In this document: positions 55,584 to 64,000 of the stretch, in pieces
How the letters are laid out: every line of letters begins with the position of its first letter
Position numbering within the stretch: position 1 is the stretch's first letter
Assembly (NCBI RefSeq): GCF_001580455.1
Contig: NZ_CP010951.1
Coordinates: 248,001 to 312,000, forward strand
DNA: 64,000 nucleotides
Direction of reading: 5' to 3'
Origin: Ramlibacter tataouinensis
Lineage (GTDB): Bacteria > Pseudomonadota > Gammaproteobacteria > Burkholderiales > Burkholderiaceae_C
Translations under genes and position numbers: made by a program
Notes under the pieces: model-generated
Told to the model about the DNA's origin: nothing
Seen by the model: the letters and a program-made list of their open reading frames with translations, nothing else
Database searches by the model: none

Positions 55584-56243
55584 ATGAGCAAACCGAACAA
55601 CGCGATCCCGACGGCGGGCCCGGACTTCGAACATTTGCTGGCGCCGGGTGCGATCGCCGCCCCCGATGGCGCACCGGCGGTGGGTGAAGGTCAAGCACCG
55701 GCCGCCCCGCCGTCGCGTTCAGCAACCGACGCACGCGCGCGGCCCAGGCCCGGCTTGATGGTCGATGGCGCGCTCCAGCACGAAGTGGAACAATTGCTTT
55801 TCCTGCAGGCCGAACTGCTCGATGGCAAGCATTGGCAGGCCTTCATCGACCTGTTCGCCGACGACGGTGTGTACTGGATGCCGGTGACTCCCGAGCAGCA
55901 CGAATGGGAGGGCTCGCCTTCGATCTTCGCGGAAGACAAGCTGATGATGGAGATCCGCAAGGGCCGGGTCTCGCATCCCAATGCGTGGTCGCAGGCGCCG
56001 ATGTGGGAGACCAATCACGTGGTCAGCCACGTGGCGATCGAGTCGGCGAGCCCGGCCGGGATCCAGGTCCGTTCGCGCTTCCATATGATGGAGCTTCGGC
56101 GCGACGACATCCGCCATTTCGGCGGCAGCTACCGGCACACGCTGGTGCGCGACACGGCGGGCTTGCTGCGCATCAAGCTGCAGCGCGTCGATCTGTTCAA
56201 CAGCCAGGCACCCTTCGAGTACGTGCTGCAGATCTGGGTATGA
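55584..56243 (+). CDS. Aromatic ring-hydroxylating oxygenase, beta subunit
   Basis: A 219-residue small subunit with the cystatin-like fold of the SnoaL/BenB family: QLLFLQAELLDGKHWQAFI, GVYWMPVTPEQHEWEG, DKLMMEIRKGRVSHPNAWSQ and LRIKLQRVDLFNSQAPFEYV. An N-terminal Pro/Ala-rich extension of about 58 residues precedes the domain, longer than usual. The strong GGAGGAGG site fixes the start upstream of it, although Met59 would be the normal domain start. Confidence 0.9.
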   Translation: MSKPNNAIPTAGPDFEHLLAPGAIAAPDGAPAVGEGQAPAAPPSRSATDARARPRPGLMVDGALQHEVEQLLFLQAELLDGKHWQAFIDLFADDGVYWMPVTPEQHEWEGSPSIFAEDKLMMEIRKGRVSHPNAWSQAPMWETNHVVSHVAIESASPAGIQVRSRFHMMELRRDDIRHFGGSYRHTLVRDTAGLLRIKLQRVDLFNSQAPFEYVLQIWV

Positions 56244-56277
56244 AGCCCGGCGGGCTGCTGACGGCCAAAGGCAAGAA

Positions 56278-56297
56278 CGCCCCGACGATGCGGGGCG
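56278..56297 (-). terminator. Short hairpin after tRNA-Cys
   Basis: A 7-bp stem CGCCCCG/CGGGGCG with a 6-base loop, followed on the minus strand by TTCTTGCCTTT. A weak intrinsic terminator for the tRNA transcript; no T-tract for the oxygenase strand. Confidence 0.5.
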
Positions 56298-56325
56298 GCT
56301 AGGCAGTGATTCCGGGGAGATCTGG

Positions 56326-56396
56326 AGGCGCGTACCGGAGTCGAACCGATCTAAACGGATTTGCAATCCGCTGCATAACCGCTTTGCTAACGCGCC
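56326..56396 (-). tRNA. tRNA-Cys (anticodon GCA)
   Basis: A 71-nt tRNA with acceptor arms GGCGCG/CGCGCC, anticodon loop TTGCAAA (GCA) and T-arm GGTTCGACTCC. CCA is encoded (56323-56325). It begins only 4 bp after the hairpin that follows tRNA-Gly. Confidence 0.96.
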
Positions 56397-56400
56397 GATG

Positions 56401-56432
56401 AAAAAATGGGAAGCCGCAGCTTCCCATTTTTT
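56401..56432. terminator. Symmetric terminator-like hairpin between tRNA-Gly and tRNA-Cys
   Basis: A perfect 14-bp stem AAAAAATGGGAAGC/GCTTCCCATTTTTT with a 4-base loop, with T6 on both strands. On the minus strand it lies after tRNA-Gly and immediately before tRNA-Cys, so full termination would silence tRNA-Cys. It also faces plus-strand transcription. Confidence 0.8.
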
Positions 56433-56442
56433 ACTTAACTGG

Positions 56443-56515
56443 AGCGGGCAAAGAGTCTCGAACTCTCGACCTCAACCTTGGCAAGGTTGCGCTCTACCAA
56501 CTGAGCTATGCCCGC
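56443..56515 (-). tRNA. tRNA-Gly (anticodon GCC)
   Basis: A 73-nt tRNA with acceptor GCGGGC/GCCCGC, D-arm TAGCTCAGTTGGTAGAGC, anticodon loop TTGCCAA (GCC) and T-arm GAGTTCGAGACTC. CCA is encoded (56440-56442). Confidence 0.97.
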
Positions 56516-56530
56516 GCTTTCAAGCTTTGA

Positions 56531-56558
56531 ATTATAGCGTATTTTCCGGCCCTGTTGA
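56531..56558 (-). promoter_or_regulatory. Sigma-70 promoter of tRNA-Gly
   Basis: TCAACA (-35, 56558-56553), 16-bp spacer and a perfect TATAAT (-10, 56536-56531). The predicted transcript start is about 8 bp before the mature tRNA-Gly end. It lies directly beyond the lon stop codon. Confidence 0.8.
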
Positions 56559-56569
56559 GGTGCGCTCGC

Positions 56570-59005
<2,436 letters not shown>

Positions 59006-59031
59006 GCGAATCCTCAGGTTCTGTCAGTCGA

Positions 59032-59058
59032 ATATGGACTGCATTGCGGGAATTTCAA
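59032..59058 (-). promoter_or_regulatory. Sigma-32-like heat-shock promoter of lon
   Basis: TTGAAA (59058-59053), a 15-bp spacer and CCATAT (59037-59032), close to the sigma-32 consensus CTTGAA-N14-CCCCATNT. The -35 lies in one of two 14-bp direct repeats, GGGAA(T/A)TTCAACCC on the plus strand (59048-59061 and 59064-59077). Confidence 0.6.
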
Positions 59059-59112
59059 CCCGTGGGAAATTCAACCCGGCGGGCAACAGGGTTGCGTTGC
59101 CCGGGTGAATCA

Positions 59113-60378
59113 TCAGGCTTTCTTGGCCGCTTCGCGGTAGACCAGCAGCGGCGCCTTGTTCTCTTCGATGGTGGACTCGTCGACCACCACCTTGTCCACG
59201 TTGGCTGTGTTCGGCAGCTCGAACATGGTGTCGATCAGGGACTGCTCCAGGATGGAGCGCAGGCCGCGGGCCCCGGTCTTGCGCGCCAGCGCCTTGCGCG
59301 CGATGGCCCGCAGGGCGTTGGGACGGATCTCGAGGTCGACACCCTCCATCGACAGCAGCTTGGCGTACTGCTTGACCAGGGCGTTCTTGGGTTCGGTGAG
59401 GATCTGCACCAGCGCGTCCTCGGACAGTTCGGCCAGGGTCGCCACCACGGGCATGCGGCCCACCAGTTCGGGGATCAGGCCGAACTTGATCAGGTCTTCC
59501 GGCTCGACTTCGCGGAACACGTCGGTGAGGCTGCGTTCCTTCTTGCTCTTGACGGAAGCGCCGAAGCCGATGCCCGAGGCCTCGGTGCGCTGCTCGATGA
59601 CCTTTTCCAGCCCGGCGAAGGCGCCGCCGCAGATGAACAGGATATTGGTCGTGTCGATCTGCAGGAAGTCCTGGTTCGGGTGCTTGCGCCCGCCCTGCGG
59701 CGGCACGCTGGCCATGGTGCCTTCGATCAGCTTCAACAGGGCCTGCTGCACGCCCTCGCCCGAGACGTCGCGGGTGATCGAGGGGTTGTCCGACTTGCGC
59801 GAGATCTTGTCGATCTCGTCGATGTAGACGATGCCGCGCTGCGCGCGCTCGACCTCGTAGTTGCAGCTTTGCAGCAGCTTCTGGATGATGTTCTCGACGT
59901 CTTCGCCCACATAACCGGCTTCGGTCAGCGTGGTCGCGTCGGCCATCACGAAGGGCACGTCCAGCATGCGCGCCAGCGTCTGCGCCAGCAGGGTCTTGCC
60001 CGAGCCCGTCGGCCCGATGAGCAGGATGTTGCTCTTGGCGAGTTCGACCTCGTCCTTCTTGGCCTTGTCCTTGTGGCGCAGGCGCTTGTAGTGGTTGTAG
60101 ACCGCCACCGACAGGCTGCGCTTGGCGACCTCCTGGCCGATCACGTAGTTGTCGAGGTTGGACTTGATCTCGGTGGGGGTGGGCAGGTCGCCGCGCGCCT
60201 CGCGCCCATCCTCGCCCGTGGGCAATTCGTCACGGATGATCTCGTTGCACAGGTCGATGCATTCGTCGCAGATGAACACCGACGGGCCGGCAATCAGTTT
60301 CTTGACCTCGTGCTGGCTCTTGCCGCAGAACGAGCAGTAAAGCGTTTTCTCGCTGGACGAGCCTTTTTTGTCGGCCAT
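59113..60378 (-). CDS. clpX: ClpX, ATPase subunit of ClpXP
   Basis: A 421-residue AAA+ unfoldase. The N-terminal zinc finger has Cys15, Cys18, Cys37 and Cys40 (CSFCGK, CDEC). Walker A GPTGSGKT (122-129), the RKH loop in GGRKHPN, the sensor region and the IGF-type loop for ClpP docking are in place (LIKFGLIPELVGR nearby). It lies after clpP with a 152-bp gap that contains a terminator-like hairpin. A GGGCAAC/GTTGCCC hairpin follows the stop. Confidence 0.98.
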   Translation of the reverse strand: MADKKGSSSEKTLYCSFCGKSQHEVKKLIAGPSVFICDECIDLCNEIIRDELPTGEDGREARGDLPTPTEIKSNLDNYVIGQEVAKRSLSVAVYNHYKRLRHKDKAKKDEVELAKSNILLIGPTGSGKTLLAQTLARMLDVPFVMADATTLTEAGYVGEDVENIIQKLLQSCNYEVERAQRGIVYIDEIDKISRKSDNPSITRDVSGEGVQQALLKLIEGTMASVPPQGGRKHPNQDFLQIDTTNILFICGGAFAGLEKVIEQRTEASGIGFGASVKSKKERSLTDVFREVEPEDLIKFGLIPELVGRMPVVATLAELSEDALVQILTEPKNALVKQYAKLLSMEGVDLEIRPNALRAIARKALARKTGARGLRSILEQSLIDTMFELPNTANVDKVVVDESTIEENKAPLLVYREAAKKA

Positions 60379-60411
60379 GAATTTCTCAGGTGTCTCTGGG
60401 TCAATGATAGC

Positions 60412-60448
60412 GAAAAGGCAAAAGCGCCCCCGTTGTTACAGGGGGCGA
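60412..60448 (-). terminator. Terminator-like hairpin between clpP and clpX
   Basis: On the minus strand CGCCCCC/GGGGGCG (7 bp, 9-base loop) is followed by CTTTTGCCTTTT. It would reduce read-through from clpP, so clpX may be expressed at a lower level or from its own promoter. Confidence 0.6.
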
Positions 60449-60530
60449 CAGTCGGCGGGCCGTTGCAGGGCTGCAACCGCGGCCCGGTCGCATAAGGGGA
60501 AACGCGGCCTGCCCGTCCGGCGCAGCAGCC

Positions 60531-61139
60531 TCAGGGGCGCTTGGCAATGACCTGGTCAACGATGCCGTAGGACTGGGCTTCCTGGGCGTCCAGGAAGTAG
60601 TCGCGCTCGGTGTCGCGCTCGACCTTTTCCAGCGGCTGGCCGGTGCGCTCGGCCAGGATGCGGTTCATCGTGGCCTTGGTCTTGAGGATGTCGCGCGCGT
60701 GGATCTCGATGTCCGTGGCCTGGCCCTGGGCGCCGCCCAGCACCTGGTGGATCATGATCTTGGAGTTCGGCAGGGCAAAGCGCTTGCCCTTCTCGCCCGC
60801 GGCCAGCAGGAAGGCGCCCATGCTGGCGGCCATGCCGGTGCACAGCGTGGAGACCGCCGGCTTGATGAAGTTCATCGTGTCGTAGATCGCCATGCCGGCG
60901 CTGACGCTGCCGCCCGGGCTGTTGATGTAGAAGTGGATGTCCTTGTCGGGGTTCTCGCTCTCCAGGAAGAGCAGCTGCGCCACCACCAGGTTGGCGGTCT
61001 GGTCATTGACCGGGCCCACCAGGAACACCACACGCTCGCGCAGCAGCCGCGAATAGATGTCGTAGGACCGCTCGCCGCGGCCGGATTGCTCGATGACGAT
61101 CGGCACCATGCCGAGTCCCTGGGTTTCTAGTGCGCTCAT
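60531..61139 (-). CDS. clpP: ClpP, proteolytic subunit
   Basis: A 202-residue serine peptidase forming the tetradecameric barrel. Catalytic Ser106 in GMAASMGAF and His131 in IMIHQVLGG; NSPGGSVSAGMAIYDTM is typical. ATG 61139 (start MSALETQGLG) is preferred over an in-frame ATG upstream that would overlap the heat-shock promoter's transcript start. Works with ClpX encoded next. Confidence 0.98.
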   Translation of the reverse strand: MSALETQGLGMVPIVIEQSGRGERSYDIYSRLLRERVVFLVGPVNDQTANLVVAQLLFLESENPDKDIHFYINSPGGSVSAGMAIYDTMNFIKPAVSTLCTGMAASMGAFLLAAGEKGKRFALPNSKIMIHQVLGGAQGQATDIEIHARDILKTKATMNRILAERTGQPLEKVERDTERDYFLDAQEAQSYGIVDQVIAKRP

Positions 61140-61185
61140 GGGGGGTGACTCCGGATTCCTGAGGGGATACTTTATTCCAGTAAGC

Positions 61186-61213
61186 AAATGGGGCCTGCAG
61201 CGCCAGCCGCAAG
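61186..61213 (-). promoter_or_regulatory. Sigma-32-like heat-shock promoter of clpP
   Basis: CTTGCGG (61213-61207), a 13-bp spacer and a perfect CCCCATTT -10 (61193-61186) before clpP. The -35 deviates from CTTGAA in two bases; the -10 matches the sigma-32 consensus fully. Confidence 0.65.
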
Positions 61214-61237
61214 CCCCAGCTGAACTGTACGGCGGGC

Positions 61238-62548
61238 TCAGGCCTGCTGCATCAGTTCGTCGAAGGAGACCGCCTTGTCCACGGTCTTGGCCTTGGCCAG
61301 CACGAAGTCCGTGACATTGTTCTCGATGACGATCGCCTCGACTTCGGCCAGGCGGCGATTGTCGCTGTAGTACCAGCGGACCACTTCGGCCGGCTTCTCG
61401 TAGCTGGCGGCCAGCTCTTCCACGTGGGCCTTGATCTGCTCGGGCTTGGCCTGCAGGTCATTGGCGCGCACCAGCTCGGCCACCACCAGGCCCAGGCGGA
61501 CGCGGCGCTCGGCCTGCGGGCGGAACATTTCCTCGGGGATCGGCGCCTTGTCGGCATCCTTGATGCCGCGCTGCTTCAGGTCGGCGCGCGCGCCTTCGAT
61601 CATGCGGTCCACCTCGGCCTGCACGCTGGACTTGGGCAGGTCGAGTTCGGCCTTGGCCACCAGCGCGTCCATCACGGCCTGCTTGTTGCGGGCCAGCAGG
61701 CGGAACTTCACTTCGCGCTCGAGGTTCTTCTTGATGTCGGCGCGCAGGCCCGCCACCGTCGCGTCGGCGATGCCCAGCGACTTGGCAAAAGCCTCGTTCA
61801 CCTCGGGCAGGTTGGCGGCCTCGACCTTCTTGACCGTGACCATGAAGTCGGCCTGCTTGCCGGCCACGTCCTTGCCGTGGTAGTCGGCCGGGAAGGCCAG
61901 CGGGAAGGTCTTGCTCTCGCCGGTCTTCATGCCGCGCACGGCGTCCTCGAATTCCTTGAGCATCTGGCCTTCGCCGACCAGGAACTGGAAGTCGTCGGCC
62001 TTGCCGCCCTGGAAGGGCTCGCCGTCGATCTTGCCCTCGAAATCGACGGTCACGCGGTCGCCATCCTGCGCTGCGGCGTCCTGCGCGCGCTGGGCGAAGG
62101 TACGGCGCTGCTTGCGCAGGATGTCCAGCGTCTTGTCGATGGCGGCATCGCTCACCTCGGCGCTGATCTTCTCGACTTCTGCCTCGGCGAGGTCGCCGAT
62201 CTTGACTTCCGGATACACCTCGAAGACGGCGTCGAAGGCCAGCTGGCCTTCGGGCGCCTCTTCCTTCTCGGTGATGCGCGGCTGGCCCGCCACGCGCAGC
62301 TTGGCCTCGTTGGCCGCCTGCGCGAAGGCCTCGCCGACCTTGTCGTTCATCACCTCGTAGTGCACCGAGTAGCCGTAGCGCTGGGCCACGACCGTCATCG
62401 GGACCTTGCCCGGACGGAAGCCATCCATGCGCACGGTGCGCGCCAGGCGCTTCAGGCGGGTGTCGACTTCCGACTTGATCGCGTCGGCAGGCAGCGTCAG
62501 CGTGATCTTGCGTTCCAGCTTCTCGAGGGTTTCAACGGTCACGGCCAT
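61238..62548 (-). CDS. tig: Trigger factor
   Basis: A 436-residue ribosome-bound chaperone and peptidyl-prolyl isomerase. The ribosome-docking signature is GFRPGKVP (about 49-56), the FKBP domain covers about 155-240 (DRVTVDFEGKIDGEPFQGG, FADFMVTVKKV-like end) and a C-terminal helical cradle follows. ATG 62548 follows an AGAGAG site. It starts 32 bp after tRNA-Leu(UAG) on the same strand, so the tRNA may lie in its leader transcript. Confidence 0.97.
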   Translation of the reverse strand: MAVTVETLEKLERKITLTLPADAIKSEVDTRLKRLARTVRMDGFRPGKVPMTVVAQRYGYSVHYEVMNDKVGEAFAQAANEAKLRVAGQPRITEKEEAPEGQLAFDAVFEVYPEVKIGDLAEAEVEKISAEVSDAAIDKTLDILRKQRRTFAQRAQDAAAQDGDRVTVDFEGKIDGEPFQGGKADDFQFLVGEGQMLKEFEDAVRGMKTGESKTFPLAFPADYHGKDVAGKQADFMVTVKKVEAANLPEVNEAFAKSLGIADATVAGLRADIKKNLEREVKFRLLARNKQAVMDALVAKAELDLPKSSVQAEVDRMIEGARADLKQRGIKDADKAPIPEEMFRPQAERRVRLGLVVAELVRANDLQAKPEQIKAHVEELAASYEKPAEVVRWYYSDNRRLAEVEAIVIENNVTDFVLAKAKTVDKAVSFDELMQQA

Positions 62549-62580
62549 GGTGTTCTCTCTTGTCAATCAATGTGTCCTGG

Positions 62581-62664
62581 TGCGCGGGGGGGGACTCGAA
62601 CCCCCACACCATTGCTGGCGTCAGGACCTAAACCTGGTGCGTCTACCAATTTCGCCACCCGCGC
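62581..62664 (-). tRNA. tRNA-Leu (anticodon UAG)
   Basis: An 84-nt class II tRNA with acceptor GCGCGGG/CCCGCGC, D-arm GGCGAAATTGGTAGACGC, anticodon loop TTTAGGT (TAG), variable arm and T-arm GGGGGTTCGAGTCCCCC. CCA is encoded (62578-62580). Confidence 0.97.
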
Positions 62665-62670
62665 TTTGCC

Positions 62671-62712
62671 TGAAAGGGAAAGCGGGCCCCCGGGGAAACC
62701 CGGCGGCCCGCT
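62671..62712 (-). terminator. Intrinsic terminator of the RND gene
   Basis: Outer 8-bp stem AGCGGGCC/GGCCCGCT, one mismatch, inner 5-bp stem CCGGG/CCCGG, 4-base loop, then TTTCCCTTTCA on the minus strand. It lies 54 bp past the RND stop and just before tRNA-Leu. Confidence 0.8.
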
Positions 62713-62766
62713 GGAATCCGGTCAACCCGGTATTTTAGGGCAGATGAGCGTCAGGTCGTTTCGGGG

Positions 62767-64000
62767 TCATGCCACCGCCGGACCTTCGCGCTTCACGCGG
62801 TACCAGGCGGCGTACATCGCGGGCAGCGCCAGCAGCGTCAGCACCGTGGCCACCACCAGGCCGCCCATGATGGCCACCGCCATCGGCCCCCAGAACACCG
62901 AGCGCGACAGCGGGATCATTGCCAGCACCGCCGCGGCGGCGGTCAGCACGATGGGGCGCAGGCGCCGCACCGCCGATTCGACGATCGCATCCCAGGCCGG
63001 CACGCCGCGCGCGCGGTCCTGTTCGATCTGGTCGATCAGGATCACGGAATTGCGCTGGATCATGCCCATGAGGGCAATCACGCCCAGCAGCGCGACGAAG
63101 CCGAAGGGCCGGTCCAGCAGCAGCAGCGCCCCGGCCACCCCGGCAATGCCCAGCGGGCCGGTGACGAAGACCAGCATGGACCGGCTGAAGCTGTGCAGCT
63201 GGAGCATCAGCAGCGTGAAGATGATGAACAGCATGGCGGGCACGCCCACCGCGATCGAGCCCTGGCCCTTGGAACTTTCCTCCACGGCGCCGGCCACCTG
63301 GATCCGGTAGCCCAGCGGCCACTTCGCCTCCAGTGCCCGCAGCTTGGGCAGCAGCTCGTTGGTGACCGTCGCGCCCTGCAGGCCCTCGACGATGTCGCCC
63401 TGCACCGTGATGGCGTAGTCGCGGTTCTCGCGCCACATCACGCCCGGCTCCCAGGCGAACACGGGCTTGGCGATCTGCGTGATCGGGATCGACTTGCCCG
63501 AGGCGGTCGGCAGGTAGGCGTTGCCGAGATCGGTGATCGCGTCGCGTTCGTCCAGCGGCTGGCGCAGCACGATCTCGATCAGCTTGTCGCCCTCGCGGTA
63601 CTGGCCCACGGCCGTGCCGGTCAGGATGGTCTTGGAGGCCTGGGCGATCGACTGGCTGGTCACGCCCAGCGCGCGCGCCTTGGTCTGGTCCACTTCGAGC
63701 CGCAGCACCTTGACCGACTCGTTCCAGTTGTCGTTGACGCCACGCGTGTTCGGGCTGGCCCGCATCGCCGCCTTGACCTCGTCGGCGCGCTCGCGCAGCT
63801 GCGCCGGGTCCGGCCCGACCACGCGGAACTGCACCGGGTAAGGCACCGGCGGCCCGTTGGGCAGCAGCTTCACGCGGCCGCGCACCTCCGGAAACTCCTC
63901 GGCCAGCAGCGCCGGGAACTTGACGCGAAGCTGCTCGCGCACCTTCAGGTCCTGCGGCATCACGATGAACTGCGACACGTTGGACTGCGGGAAGACCTGG
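62767..64000 (-). CDS. RND efflux pump permease (AcrB-like), C-terminal part
   Basis: The last 410 or so codons of an AcrB/HAE1-family inner-membrane pump; the N-terminal 600 or so residues lie beyond the window. The periplasmic porter part (QFRVVGPDPAQLRERADEVK, ITQIAKPVFAWEPGVM) is followed by TM7-12 (MLFIIFTLLMLQLHSFSRS, GFVALLGVIALMGMIQRNSV, RPIVLTAAAAVLAMIPLSR, GPMAVAIMGGLVVATVLTLL). ILIDQIEQDRARG is characteristic. Substrate cannot be judged from this part; a membrane-fusion partner would lie outside. Confidence 0.95.
   Translation of the reverse strand, partial: QVFPQSNVSQFIVMPQDLKVREQLRVKFPALLAEEFPEVRGRVKLLPNGPPVPYPVQFRVVGPDPAQLRERADEVKAAMRASPNTRGVNDNWNESVKVLRLEVDQTKARALGVTSQSIAQASKTILTGTAVGQYREGDKLIEIVLRQPLDERDAITDLGNAYLPTASGKSIPITQIAKPVFAWEPGVMWRENRDYAITVQGDIVEGLQGATVTNELLPKLRALEAKWPLGYRIQVAGAVEESSKGQGSIAVGVPAMLFIIFTLLMLQLHSFSRSMLVFVTGPLGIAGVAGALLLLDRPFGFVALLGVIALMGMIQRNSVILIDQIEQDRARGVPAWDAIVESAVRRLRPIVLTAAAAVLAMIPLSRSVFWGPMAVAIMGGLVVATVLTLLALPAMYAAWYRVKREGPAVA

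Overview
The window looks like chromosomal DNA from a high-GC betaproteobacterium of the order Burkholderiales, most likely Comamonadaceae (Variovorax/Ramlibacter-like). The clues are four orphan Bug/TctC-type periplasmic receptors, a small Trp-rich protein typical of Burkholderiales, the tRNA-Leu(UAG)-tig-clpP-clpX-lon block, and both class I and class II fumarases. The taxonomic call is an inference from gene content. I see no phage, transposase, plasmid or CRISPR signature. The DNA is dense, ordinary chromosome with several catabolic and envelope modules.

Layout. (1) 1-6938: a divergent hydroxy/oxo-acid cluster. A class V aminotransferase and a Bug receptor are on the minus strand; a GntR/FCD regulator, a YdiJ-like FAD/Fe-S dehydrogenase and a PEP-mutase/isocitrate-lyase-family protein are on the plus strand. 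Two identical 14-bp operator-like motifs lie between the arms. (2) 6948-10845: a small membrane protein, an NAD-dependent epimerase, homospermidine synthase and a beta/gamma-crystallin plus glycine-zipper protein. (3) 11186-15799: an envelope/lipid A block (PAP2 phosphatase, ArnC-like GT2, ArnT-like transferase, GtrA, YdjC/ChbG deacetylase) with two PmrA/QseB-type boxes. (4) 15796-20748: a malonate module (malonyl-CoA decarboxylase, Bug receptor, malonyl-CoA synthetase) behind lgt. (5) 20825-33273: core metabolism, with LysR/ilvD, Trp-rich protein, cytochrome c, acs, YqhA-like protein, fumC, class I fumarase, murI, a UMF1-type MFS protein and a DUF6806-like protein. (6) 33362-44606: tRNA-Leu(UAA), then a ten-gene CoA-thioester catabolic operon of unknown substrate with a divergent crotonase and a LysR gene. 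(7) 44699-47663: a HAD lipoprotein and two beta-barrel proteins. (8) 47769-53922: a complete glycerol-type ABC importer (GlpSTPQUV order). (9) 54284-56243: a ring-hydroxylating oxygenase alpha/beta pair. (10) 56326-64000: tRNA-Cys, tRNA-Gly, lon, clpX, clpP, tig, tRNA-Leu(UAG) and the C-terminal part of an RND pump.

How the genes work together. The catabolic modules pair a high-affinity periplasmic receptor with CoA activation and beta-oxidation-like chemistry, as expected of a soil or water oligotroph living on organic acids. The most system-like parts are the PmrA-box lipid A module, which resembles the Bordetella lgm glucosamine pathway, and the CoA operon. The CoA operon carries a thiolase-fold protein without catalytic cysteines next to a DUF35 protein without zinc-ribbon cysteines, the arrangement expected of a retro-aldolase rather than a thiolase. 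The glycerol importer has two ATPases with complementary defects. The proteostasis block shows sigma-32-like promoters before clpP and lon. Function assignments rest on motifs, length and gene order read by eye; no database search was run.
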